From NCBI GenBank assembly GCA_041670885.1, contig JBAXYJ010000123.1:1-8647 (forward strand): a stretch of DNA of 8,647 nt. Direction: 5' to 3'. This stretch comes from JAJBWD01 sp041670885. GTDB lineage: Bacteria; Bacillota; Clostridia; Clostridiales; Clostridiaceae. This document shows positions 1 to 6,475 of this stretch, piece by piece; position 1 is the first letter of the stretch; every line of letters begins with the position of its first letter. Under the pieces are notes generated by a model. It made no database searches. It worked only from the letters and a program-made list of their open reading frames with translations, and was not told where the DNA came from. The position numbers and the translations under genes are program-made.

Positions 1-1057
1 ATCTATTGATTTATTTGGAAACTCTTACGATATAATTATTAAAAATGGAATTATAGATTTTATTGGAGAAGAGATAAAAAAAATTTATCCTCATGGGAAA
101 GTCGCATTAGTAACTGATAAAAACGTAGATTATTATTATGGAAATAAGGTAATAAAATCTCTTGAGGGCAGCGGCTTTAATGTTAAAAAGATTATTATGG
201 AACCTGGAGAGAAGACAAAATCTCTTGAAAATGTAACTGCACTTTATAATGAGTTTTTAGATTTTAATCTTTCAAGGACAGATTTAGTAATGGCCTTAGG
301 AGGAGGAGTAATAGGGGACTTGACGGGATTTGCATCAGCCACATATCTTAGGGGGATCCCCTTTGTGCAGGTTCCAACATCCCTTTTGGCACAGATCGAC
401 AGCAGTATAGGAGGTAAAGTAGGTGTAGACCTTAAAAGAGGTAAGAATCTGGTAGGTGCTTTTTATCAGCCCAAGAAAGTAATTATTGATCCAGGTGTAC
501 TAAATACCTTAAGCGATAGATTTTTATATGATGGAATGGGAGAAGTAATAAAATACGGATGCATAAGAGATAAGGATTTATTCGCTAAATTAGAAAACGT
601 AAATGGAAAAGAGCAGCTTGTAGCCTCCATTGAGGATATCATATTTACCTGTTGCAATATAAAAAAGAGAGTAGTTGAAAAGGACGAAAAAGATACCGGA
701 GAAAGAATGATTCTAAACTTTGGCCATACCATAGGTCATGCCATAGAAAAATACTTTAACTTCAGCAAATTTTCTCATGGTGAAGCTGTAGCAATTGGAA
801 TGTACTATATTACAAAAATATCAGAGAAAGAAGGCATTTCAAAGTCCGGAACAGCTGAAAGAATAAAAAGTCTTTTGATTAAATATAATCTTCCCTGGGA
901 AGCAGAGATAGATGACCTGGAGAGCATAATAAACACAATAATGCTGGATAAAAAGGGAAGCTGTGATGATATAAGTCTTATAATGATACGGGAAATTGGA
1001 GATGTAATAATTCATAAGGTAAATAAAAAAGATATAAAAGACATTATTTTAATATAA
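1..1057 (+). CDS. aroB: 3-dehydroquinate synthase, 5' end outside window
   Basis: Cytoplasmic NAD- and metal-dependent enzyme that converts DAHP to 3-dehydroquinate, the second step of the shikimate pathway. The frame is open from the first complete codon at position 2 and gives 351 residues before TAA at 1055-1057. Family members are about 350-360 residues, so only a few N-terminal residues and the start codon are missing. Numbering from codon 2, the glycine-rich NAD-binding stretch GGGVIGDLTGF is at about 100-110, followed by PTSLLAQIDSSIGGK. Likely metal ligands are E181 in GEVIKYG, H242 in FGHTIGHA and H259 in HGEAVAIGM. The ATG at 197 is not the start: the open frame upstream encodes conserved N-terminal sequence (SYDIIIKNGI, VALVTDKNV). 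It is the first gene visible of the aro cluster; a MITE-like repeat separates it from aroA. Confidence 0.97.
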   Translation, partial: SIDLFGNSYDIIIKNGIIDFIGEEIKKIYPHGKVALVTDKNVDYYYGNKVIKSLEGSGFNVKKIIMEPGEKTKSLENVTALYNEFLDFNLSRTDLVMALGGGVIGDLTGFASATYLRGIPFVQVPTSLLAQIDSSIGGKVGVDLKRGKNLVGAFYQPKKVIIDPGVLNTLSDRFLYDGMGEVIKYGCIRDKDLFAKLENVNGKEQLVASIEDIIFTCCNIKKRVVEKDEKDTGERMILNFGHTIGHAIEKYFNFSKFSHGEAVAIGMYYITKISEKEGISKSGTAERIKSLLIKYNLPWEAEIDDLESIINTIMLDKKGSCDDISLIMIREIGDVIIHKVNKKDIKDIILI

Positions 1058-1059
1058 GG
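1052..1059. repeat. left direct repeat ATATAAGG (putative target-site duplication)
   Basis: ATATAAGG at 1052-1059 recurs exactly at 1164-1171, on the other side of the palindromic element. The left copy contains the aroB stop codon TAA (1055-1057). An 8-base flanking direct repeat is what transposition would leave. One extra G (1163) lies between the right inverted repeat and the right copy, so the exact insertion boundary is uncertain by one base. Confidence 0.65.
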
Positions 1060-1163
1060 AGGAAATTGCATAATAAAAAATTTACTTTTTCAGTTAAAAA
1101 ACGTTGAAAAATTCGTTATTTTAACCTGAAAAATCAGCCCAAATGTAATTATGCAATTTCCTG
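1060..1163. mobile_element. MITE-like palindromic element between aroB and aroA
   Basis: A short non-coding element bounded by a perfect 15-bp terminal inverted repeat: AGGAAATTGCATAAT at 1060-1074 and its reverse complement at 1148-1162. Inside lies a second inverted repeat, 1086-1103 against 1114-1133, which I count as 18 pairs with two single-base bulges and a 10-base loop. ATATAAGG repeats flank the whole. It encodes no transposase, so it would have to be moved in trans by a transposase recognising these ends; I cannot assign the IS family. Excising it with one repeat copy leaves the aroB stop fused to the AAGGGG ribosome binding site of aroA, the same compact junction seen elsewhere in the cluster. 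A diverged, inverted copy lies at 6476-6579. In mRNA it would form a long hairpin after the aroB stop. It has no T-run and does not look like a terminator. Confidence 0.8.
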
Positions 1164-1171
1164 ATATAAGG
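1164..1171. repeat. right direct repeat ATATAAGG (putative target-site duplication)
   Basis: Second copy of the 8-base repeat at 1052-1059. It supplies part of the aroA ribosome binding site AAGGGG (1168-1173), six bases ahead of the ATG at 1180. The insertion therefore duplicated the stop/ribosome-binding segment rather than breaking either gene. Confidence 0.65.
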
Positions 1172-1179
1172 GGTATTTT

Positions 1180-2445
1180 ATGAGCAAAATTAAGATAATT
1201 CCAACAGGATTAAATGGAAAAATAAATATACCGGCATCTAAAAGCATTACACACAGGCTTATAATAGCAGCAGCACTGTCAAATGGGATATCCCATATTG
1301 AAAACATAAGTTATTCAAAGGATATTCTGGCAACTATAGACTGCCTTAGAAATTTTGGAGCAGAAATAGAAGAAAATAAGCACAGCTTAATTATCAAAGG
1401 ATTATCTGGTGTTAAAGCTAAAGGAGGAGACTTAAACTGCGGCGAGTCCGGCTCTACACTTAGATTTCTAATTCCAATAGCCCTGACAGTTGATAACAGT
1501 GTAAATTTTCATGGACAGGGAAAGCTTATCGAAAGGCCTTTAAATACATATTTTAAAATATTTGATGAAAAAAATATCAGATACAGCCTGCAAAATGGCA
1601 AGCTTCCTCTTCATCTGGAGGGAAAGCTGAAAAGCGGTATATATAATGTAGAAGGAAATGTAAGTTCCCAGTTTATAACAGGTCTTCTGTACTCTCTTCC
1701 ATTATTAACTGGAAATTCTGAGATAAATATCACATCAAATCTGGAGTCTAAAGGCTATATTGATTTAACAATAGAGGCACTTAAAGATTTTGGTATAGAA
1801 ATAGAGAACAATAACTATAAAAAGTTTCTCATAGAAGGAAATAAAACTTACAGAGCAGGAGACTTCAGGGTTGAGGGAGACTTCTCTCAGGCAGCCTTTT
1901 TTTTAGCCGCAGGTATTCTTGGAGGTAATATTTCCTGTCGGGGTCTTAATATAAATTCACTTCAGGGTGACATGGAAATAATAAATATTATTAAAAAAAT
2001 GGGCGGAGATATTAAGATTGAAGGAAATGATATAAAATCCTCAAAATCCGGAACACATGGAATAGTTATTGACGTTTCTGATTTTCCTGATTTAGTTCCG
2101 ATTCTGGCAGTTATTGCATCAGTAAGCCAGGGTGAAACCAGGATAATAAATGCCTCCAGGCTAAGGCTTAAGGAAAGCGACAGGCTTAAGGCAATATCAA
2201 CTGAGCTTAACAAATTAGGAGCTGATGTAACAGAGCTTGAAGACAGCCTTATAATAAATGGCAGGGAAAGCTTAGATGGAGGAGCCGTGGTAAGCTATAA
2301 TGACCACAGAATATCTATGGCTTTATCTATTGCTGCTATCAGGTGTAAAAATCCGGTTATTATAGATGGAAGCGACGCAGTAAATAAGTCATATCCTGGA
2401 TTTTGGGAAGATTATAAGATGATTGGAGGGAACCTGGTTGAGTAA
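1180..2445 (+). CDS. aroA: 3-phosphoshikimate 1-carboxyvinyltransferase (EPSP synthase)
   Basis: Joins shikimate 3-phosphate and phosphoenolpyruvate to give 5-enolpyruvylshikimate 3-phosphate. It has 421 residues, normal for the family. Visible motifs: PASKSITHR at 18-26 with substrate-binding K21, S22 and R26; NCGESGSTLRF at 86-96; SSQF at 162-165; then EGDFSQAAFF, DFPDLVPILAV with the likely catalytic Asp, RLRLKESDRLK and NDHRISMAL. Together these mark both halves of the two-domain inside-out alpha/beta barrel. The ATG at 1180 is set by AAGGGG at 1168-1173. The 3' end overlaps aroC by 8 bases. The usual glycine of the PEP-site loop is present as G91, while the position of E. coli Pro101 is Phe96. 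I read this as lineage variation and make no claim on inhibitor sensitivity. Confidence 0.98.
   Translation: MSKIKIIPTGLNGKINIPASKSITHRLIIAAALSNGISHIENISYSKDILATIDCLRNFGAEIEENKHSLIIKGLSGVKAKGGDLNCGESGSTLRFLIPIALTVDNSVNFHGQGKLIERPLNTYFKIFDEKNIRYSLQNGKLPLHLEGKLKSGIYNVEGNVSSQFITGLLYSLPLLTGNSEINITSNLESKGYIDLTIEALKDFGIEIENNNYKKFLIEGNKTYRAGDFRVEGDFSQAAFFLAAGILGGNISCRGLNINSLQGDMEIINIIKKMGGDIKIEGNDIKSSKSGTHGIVIDVSDFPDLVPILAVIASVSQGETRIINASRLRLKESDRLKAISTELNKLGADVTELEDSLIINGRESLDGGAVVSYNDHRISMALSIAAIRCKNPVIIDGSDAVNKSYPGFWEDYKMIGGNLVE
2425..2440 (+). promoter_or_regulatory. ribosome binding site and TTG start of aroC inside the aroA end
   Basis: GGAGGG at 2425-2430 followed after seven bases by TTG at 2438. 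Both lie within the last codons of aroA. The match to the anti-Shine-Dalgarno sequence, the spacing and the conserved SNIWG N-terminus together decide the start. Confidence 0.85.
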
Positions 2446-3508
2446 TATATGGGGTAATAAAATAAAGTATACAATATTTGGAGAGTCTCATGGAAATGCT
2501 ATTGGTATAGTCATTGATGGACTAGAGCCTGGAATAGAATTAAACTTAGAATCTATAACCTGTGAAATGAAAAGAAGAGCTCCGGGCACAGGAAAGCTCG
2601 TTACAACAAGAGCTGAAAAAGATAAGTTTGAGATATTAAGCGGCCTCTTTAATGGAAAAACCACAGGGACACCTCTTTGTGCAATAATCAGAAACAGCGA
2701 TACTCACTCTAAGGATTATGAAGAAACACGGGATCTGTTAAGGCCCGGTCATGCAGATTTTACAGGAAATGTTAAGTATAATGGCTTTAATGACTACCGG
2801 GGGGGAGGCTCCTTCTCAGGAAGACTGACAGCACCTATAGTTTTTGCAGGCAGCATAGCTAAGGATATTTTAAGGAAGAATAATATTATAATAGGAAGCC
2901 GTATACAAAGCATAAAGGATATAAAAGATGATAAAATCGATTCATTAAGCATAACTCAGGAAACCTTAGATTATCTTCATAATATGGATTTCCCAGTACT
3001 GGGCAGCGAGAAAAAAGCTTTAATGCAGCAGAAAATAATAGATGCCAAGGAGAATATGGACTCTGTAGGAGGAGTAATAGAGTGTTTTGCATTAGGAGTT
3101 CGGTCGGGATTAGGAGATCCGTTTTTTGACTCCTTTGAAAGCAGCCTTTCTCAGCTTTTATTTTCAATCCCCGCAGTTAAGGGAGTAGAGTTTGGTCTTG
3201 GTTTTGATATAACAAATCTATATGGTTCACAAAGCAATGATGAGTTTTATATTGAAAATGGAAAGATAAAAACATACTCTAATAATAACGGAGGAATTCT
3301 AGGCGGAATAACAAATGGAATGCCCATTGTGTTCAGAGCTGCAATAAAGCCAACACCATCTATAGCAAAGCCTCAAAGAACTGTAGACATAAGTAAAAAT
3401 GAAAACAGCATAATAGAGATAAAGGGAAGACATGACCCCTGTATACTTCCAAGGGCAATTCCTGTAGTTGAAGCAGCAGCAGCTATGTGTATTCTTAATT
3501 TTATATAG
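2438..3508 (+). CDS. aroC: chorismate synthase, TTG start
   Basis: Reduced-FMN-dependent enzyme that eliminates phosphate from EPSP to form chorismate, the branch point for Phe, Tyr, Trp and folate. I choose TTG at 2438: GGAGGG at 2425-2430 lies seven bases upstream and the protein then begins SNIWGNKIKYTIFGESHG, the standard family N-terminus. The upstream in-frame TTG at 2423 would add five residues and run through the ribosome binding site. From 2438 the protein has 356 residues. Motifs: GESHG at 15-19, RRAPGTGK, RPGHADFTG, DYRGGGSFSGRLTA, DSVGGVIE, NNNGGILGGITNG, KPTPSI and GRHDPC near the end. No flavin reductase domain is attached, so it is the monofunctional type. TTGAGTAA contains both the aroC start and the aroA stop, an 8-base overlap that suggests translational coupling. 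Confidence 0.96.
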   Translation: MSNIWGNKIKYTIFGESHGNAIGIVIDGLEPGIELNLESITCEMKRRAPGTGKLVTTRAEKDKFEILSGLFNGKTTGTPLCAIIRNSDTHSKDYEETRDLLRPGHADFTGNVKYNGFNDYRGGGSFSGRLTAPIVFAGSIAKDILRKNNIIIGSRIQSIKDIKDDKIDSLSITQETLDYLHNMDFPVLGSEKKALMQQKIIDAKENMDSVGGVIECFALGVRSGLGDPFFDSFESSLSQLLFSIPAVKGVEFGLGFDITNLYGSQSNDEFYIENGKIKTYSNNNGGILGGITNGMPIVFRAAIKPTPSIAKPQRTVDISKNENSIIEIKGRHDPCILPRAIPVVEAAAAMCILNFI

Positions 3509-3522
3509 GAGGAAAAAATTTG
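3507..3522 (+). promoter_or_regulatory. strong ribosome binding site and TTG start of pheA
   Basis: AGGAGG at 3507-3512 overlaps the aroC stop codon TAG (3506-3508) and precedes TTG at 3520 by seven bases. The perfect Shine-Dalgarno core compensates for the weaker TTG codon. The next ATG in frame (codon 26) would remove part of the mutase helix. Confidence 0.85.
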
Positions 3523-4623
3523 GATTTATCAGATTATAGAAATAGAATTGATGAAATTGATAAGGAAATAGTTCAGCTTTTTGAAGGAAGAATGGAAACA
3601 TCAGAAGCAATTGCAAATTATAAAAAAGATAATAATCTTCCGATTTTTTATTCAGGAAGGGAAGATCAGGTAATAAAAAAGGTTAAGTCTTACCTTAAAA
3701 ATCCTCAGCTTATGGAGTCAGCAGAAGACTTATATAGGTGCATTATGAAAATAAGCAGGGCCTATCAGCAGAAGAAAATGTCAGCCTTTAAGACACTTAA
3801 TATTGTGTATCAAGGCGTTCCGGGAGCCTACAGCGATATAGCCCTTACTGAATTTTTCGGCGAAAACTTTGAAAATGGGATAAATAAAATCAATGTAAAA
3901 ACCTGGCAGGACGTATTTGCTTATCTGGAGGATGAAAAGATAAATTATGGTGTTCTGCCCATAGAAAATTCCTCTACCGGAGGCATAGCAGAGGTTTATG
4001 ATTTGCTTAGAAACGGGAATTATTACATAGCCGGTGAAAAAAAAGTTAAGGTTTCCCACTATCTTTTAGGAACCAAAGGAGCAAAAATAGAGGATATAAA
4101 ATACGTTTATTCACACCCTCAGGCACTGCTTCAATGTGAAAAATTTCTTAACAATTTCCCGGATTGGAGTATAATACCTTATAACAACACTGCAGCATCT
4201 GTTAAGCTGATAAAGGAAAAGGGAGATAAAAGCTTTGCCGCTATTGGAAGCATTGAGGCAAAAAACATATATGATCTGGATATATTATCTCCAAATATAA
4301 ATTTTAACAAAAATAACTATACCAGATTTATTATAATCAGTAAGGATGAGCCAAGTAAGTCAGGTGATAAGATAAGCTTAGTGCTTTCAATAAAAAATGA
4401 AAGCGGGGCACTATTTAATATACTTAAAATATTTAGCAGAAATAATATTAATATGGTTAAAATTGAGTCAAGACCTATAATTAGGAAACCATGGGAGTAT
4501 TTTTTCTATATTGATTTTGAAGGAAATATAAATCAGGATATAATAAAATTATCAATAGAAGAAATAAAAAAGGAAAGCAGCTATTTTAAACTGCTGGGAA
4601 ATTATAAGGCTGACAATTCATAA
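3520..4623 (+). CDS. pheA: bifunctional chorismate mutase / prephenate dehydratase, TTG start
   Basis: P-protein of 367 residues that turns chorismate into prephenate and then phenylpyruvate, the committed route to phenylalanine. Residues 1 to about 90 are an AroQ-type helical chorismate mutase (YRNRIDEIDKEIVQLFEGRM, then a conserved K in ANYKKD). The prephenate dehydratase domain follows, with YQGVPGAYSD, PIENSSTGGI and the catalytic NNYTRF (T268-R269-F270). From about 284 to 360 is a C-terminal ACT domain with the phenylalanine-site signatures GAL (296-298) and ESRP (316-319), so feedback inhibition by phenylalanine is expected. The TTG at 3520 follows AGGAGG at 3507-3512 with a seven-base gap; that site overlaps the aroC stop codon. 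Its place inside the aro cluster ties phenylalanine output to chorismate supply. Confidence 0.96.
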   Translation: MDLSDYRNRIDEIDKEIVQLFEGRMETSEAIANYKKDNNLPIFYSGREDQVIKKVKSYLKNPQLMESAEDLYRCIMKISRAYQQKKMSAFKTLNIVYQGVPGAYSDIALTEFFGENFENGINKINVKTWQDVFAYLEDEKINYGVLPIENSSTGGIAEVYDLLRNGNYYIAGEKKVKVSHYLLGTKGAKIEDIKYVYSHPQALLQCEKFLNNFPDWSIIPYNNTAASVKLIKEKGDKSFAAIGSIEAKNIYDLDILSPNINFNKNNYTRFIIISKDEPSKSGDKISLVLSIKNESGALFNILKIFSRNNINMVKIESRPIIRKPWEYFFYIDFEGNINQDIIKLSIEEIKKESSYFKLLGNYKADNS

Positions 4624-4634
4624 GAGGTGTAACT

Positions 4635-5435
4635 ATGAAAAATTTGTTCGGATTAATAGGTGAAAAACTAGGCCACAGCTATTCTGTGGATATCCATTCT
4701 TTATTGTATAAAAAATTAGACATAAATGCTCATTACTATACCTTTGAAATTGAAAGAAATAAGCTTTCTTCTGCAGTAGATTCCATGAAGACTCTTAATA
4801 TTAAGGGGCTAAATGTAACCATACCCTATAAGACCCAGGTTATGAAGTACATAGACTGCAATTCTTCCGAGGCAAAAAACATTGGTGCTGTGAACACTAT
4901 AACTTTGGAAAACGGAAGGACTCATGGCTATAATACAGACTATTTTGGATTTAAGGGCATGCTCTATAAATACAAAATAGATATCAAGGATAAGAAAATA
5001 CTTCTTTTGGGTACAGGAGGAGTTTCAAAATCAATAAAGCAATATTTATTGGATAATGAAGTAAAAGATATTAAAACTGCATCAAGAAACCCTGAAAATC
5101 AGGGAGAAATGTCCTATGAAGATATTAAAAAATCAGAGGATATGGATATTATAATAAACTGCACTCCCGTTGGAATGTTTCCCAATATAGAAAATAGTCC
5201 CGTAGAAAGCAGTGTTATTTCAAAGTTTAAAATAGCTCTTGATATTATATATAATCCTGAAAAAACTGAATTTTTAAAAATTGCAGAGAAATTAGGCCTT
5301 AAAACAGCAAATGGGTTATATATGCTGGTAGTACAGGCTATAAAATCAGAGGAGCTTTGGAATAATATTAAAATAGAAGAAACTGTTATCGATGAAATAT
5401 ATAATGAGATAAGAGAGCAGATATATGAAAAGTAA
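4635..5435 (+). CDS. aroE: shikimate dehydrogenase
   Basis: Reduces 3-dehydroshikimate to shikimate with NADPH. It has 266 residues, usual for the AroE class. The N-terminal substrate domain has GHSYSVDIH (S15 and S17 as shikimate-binding serines), NVTIPYK with catalytic K66, AVNT, and GYNTDYFG with catalytic D102. The Rossmann domain begins LLLGTGGVSKS (glycine loop 126-131), and TASRNPE after the second strand fits NADP specificity. INCTPVGM and the C-terminal NGLYMLVVQA helix are present. The usual SxSP of the substrate loop reads SYSV here, a mild departure. The ATG at 4635 follows GAGGTG at 4624-4629, and the gene begins 11 bases after pheA. Its end overlaps aroK by 11 bases. Confidence 0.97.
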   Translation: MKNLFGLIGEKLGHSYSVDIHSLLYKKLDINAHYYTFEIERNKLSSAVDSMKTLNIKGLNVTIPYKTQVMKYIDCNSSEAKNIGAVNTITLENGRTHGYNTDYFGFKGMLYKYKIDIKDKKILLLGTGGVSKSIKQYLLDNEVKDIKTASRNPENQGEMSYEDIKKSEDMDIIINCTPVGMFPNIENSPVESSVISKFKIALDIIYNPEKTEFLKIAEKLGLKTANGLYMLVVQAIKSEELWNNIKIEETVIDEIYNEIREQIYEK

Positions 5436-5940
5436 TTTGGTATTAATCGGCATGCCTGGGTCAGGCAAGACCACTGTTGGGAAGCTTTTAGCAAAACGGC
5501 TTAGGCTTAATTTCATTGACACCGATGAGTTCATAGAAAAAAAGCATAATAAAAAAATAAAAGAGCTTTTTATATATGGGGAAGAATATTTCAGGGAAAT
5601 TGAAAAAAACGCTTTAGAGGAGATAAGTAAAGAAAAAAGAACAGTTATCTCAACAGGCGGAGGAGTAATAAAAGATATTACAAATATTAATAATCTTAAA
5701 AATAATGGAATTATTATATTTATAGACAGACCTACAGAGCTTATTATAAGAGACATTAATAAAGAAGACAGACCTCTTGTTAAAGCAGGCAGGGACATTG
5801 AAATATTGTATAATGAGAGATATGATTTATATAATAAATATGCAGATATTAAAGTAACAAATGGATCAGCTATAGATAGATTACTTGATAAAATCATTTT
5901 AGCATACGAGGAGCGGAAGAATGAAAATATTAGTGATTAA
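5425..5940 (+). CDS. aroK: shikimate kinase
   Basis: Phosphorylates shikimate at the 3-hydroxyl using ATP. It is a 171-residue P-loop kinase, typical size. Visible sites: Walker A GMPGSGKT (9-16), the DTD motif with D32 and D34, R57 in YFREIE, the GGG shikimate-binding turn at 78-80, lid arginine R116 in DRPLV, and R132 in NERYDLY. The ATG at 5425 lies 11 bases inside aroE, with a modest AGAGAG at 5412-5417 as the only Shine-Dalgarno-like sequence, so translation probably depends on ribosomes finishing aroE. The 3' end overlaps aroQ by 20 bases. Confidence 0.97.
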   Translation: MKSNLVLIGMPGSGKTTVGKLLAKRLRLNFIDTDEFIEKKHNKKIKELFIYGEEYFREIEKNALEEISKEKRTVISTGGGVIKDITNINNLKNNGIIIFIDRPTELIIRDINKEDRPLVKAGRDIEILYNERYDLYNKYADIKVTNGSAIDRLLDKIILAYEERKNENISD

Positions 5941-6349
5941 CGGACCTAATATTAATCTTTTAGGAATAAGAGAAAAAAATGTATACGGAACCAAATCCTA
6001 TGATGATTTATGCTCATATATCAGGGACGGGGCTAAAGAATTACAAATAGTAGTAAAAATAGTACAAAGTAACTGTGAAGGTGAGATAATTACTTTCATT
6101 CAGGGAGCTTTAGGCAGCTTCGATGGAATAGTTATAAACCCGGGAGCCTATACTCATTATAGCTATGCTATAGCAGATGCTTTAAAAGGGGTATCCCTTC
6201 CTGCTGCTGAGGTTCATATAAGCAATATTCATAAGAGAGAGGAATTTAGAAGAAAATCAGTAACAGCTGAGGGCTGCATAGGGCAGATAACAGGCTTTGG
6301 GTTCCATGGATATGTGCTGGCACTGGCGGCTTTAAAGGAAATATTATAA
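5921..6349 (+). CDS. aroQ: type II 3-dehydroquinate dehydratase
   Basis: Dehydrates 3-dehydroquinate to 3-dehydroshikimate by the type II (anti-elimination, non-Schiff-base) route; members form dodecamers. It has 142 residues, usual for type II. Motifs: NGPNINLLG (7-15), R17 and catalytic Y22 in the flexible loop REKNVYG, SNCEGE, INPGAYTH with N73, AEVHISN with general acid H99, and REEFRRKS. It supplies the step between aroB and aroE, and no type I aroD is visible in this window. The ATG at 5921 is preceded by GAGGAG at 5908-5913 with seven bases between, inside the end of aroK. It is the last gene of the cluster; the stop at 6347-6349 lies eight bases before the pyr promoter. Confidence 0.97.
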   Translation: MKILVINGPNINLLGIREKNVYGTKSYDDLCSYIRDGAKELQIVVKIVQSNCEGEIITFIQGALGSFDGIVINPGAYTHYSYAIADALKGVSLPAAEVHISNIHKREEFRRKSVTAEGCIGQITGFGFHGYVLALAALKEIL

Positions 6350-6356
6350 AATAATG

Positions 6357-6385
6357 TTGACCATACTTATAACTTATGATAATAT
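6357..6385 (+). promoter_or_regulatory. predicted sigma-A promoter of the pyr operon
   Basis: TTGACC at 6357-6362 and TAATAT at 6380-6385 are separated by exactly 17 bases, close to the vegetative consensus TTGACA/TATAAT. Transcription would begin near 6391-6393, so the RNA would open almost directly with the attenuator hairpin at 6399. It sits just behind the aroQ stop codon. No experimental support is visible; overlapping alternative -10 hexamers such as TATGAT at 6375 have worse spacing. Confidence 0.65.
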
Positions 6386-6398
6386 TATCAAGAAATGA

Positions 6399-6430
6399 AC
6401 CTTTAAAATGGTACGAGAGACCAGGAAGGT
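6399..6430 (+). promoter_or_regulatory. PyrR-like hairpin, predicted anti-antiterminator
   Basis: The RNA folds with lower stem ACCTTT (6399-6404) against GAAGGT (6425-6430, including one G-U pair), an A-rich bulge on the 5' side, upper stem TGGT (6409-6412) against ACCA (6420-6423), and loop ACGAGAG. The lower stem, 5' purine bulge, short upper stem and GAGA-containing loop resemble the PyrR binding loop of Bacillus pyr leaders. Against the consensus ARUCCNGNGAGGYU, recalled from memory, only 8 of 14 positions fit. It is more convincing as a relative of the better site at 6617-6646, with which it shares 20 of 30 bases. Its 3' arm is needed for the antiterminator, so the two structures exclude each other. 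Confidence 0.55.
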
Positions 6431-6455
6431 ATACAGTGATAATTTTATGCCTTCC
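6424..6455 (+). promoter_or_regulatory. predicted antiterminator pairing
   Basis: GGAAGGTATA (6424-6433) can pair with TATGCCTTCC (6446-6455) over ten positions, one of them a G-U wobble. This uses the 3' arm of the upstream hairpin and the whole 5' arm of the terminator, so forming it blocks both. That layout is the classical three-state attenuator. Confidence 0.6.
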
Positions 6456-6473
6456 ATGAGAAGGCATTTTTTT
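6447..6473 (+). terminator. Rho-independent terminator / pyr attenuator
   Basis: ATGCCTT (6447-6453) and AAGGCAT (6461-6467) form a 7-bp stem with a 7-base loop, followed by a run of seven T (6467-6473). It lies about 180 bases before pyrB and downstream of the predicted pyr promoter. It can end aro transcripts reading through from aroQ and also act as the regulated attenuator of the pyr operon. Confidence 0.85.
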
Positions 6474-6475
6474 AT

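Noticed and set aside
197..1057. aroB beginning at the ATG at 197 (286 residues)
   Set aside because: The frame is open to the left edge and encodes conserved AroB N-terminal sequence; this ATG lies inside the family core at EPGEKTKS.
1066..1107. Thirteen-codon TTG-started ORF behind AAGGAGG at the left edge of the repeat
   Set aside because: The Shine-Dalgarno-like sequence is a by-product of the insertion junction, the spacing is too short, and the peptide is just the repeat translated.
1060..1162. Rho-independent terminator after aroB
   Set aside because: The stems are AT-rich with no T-run after the 3' arm, and the direct repeats fit an insertion better.
1962..2213. Antisense ORFs such as the Leu/Ser-rich one on the minus strand within aroA
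   Set aside because: These are shadows of the coding strand with low-complexity translations, no ribosome binding sites and no recognisable domains.
6401..6430. T-box riboswitch, because of TGGTAC near a terminator
   Set aside because: The conserved T-box antiterminator sequence (GGTGGNACCGCG type) and a specifier stem are absent, and the leader upstream is too short.
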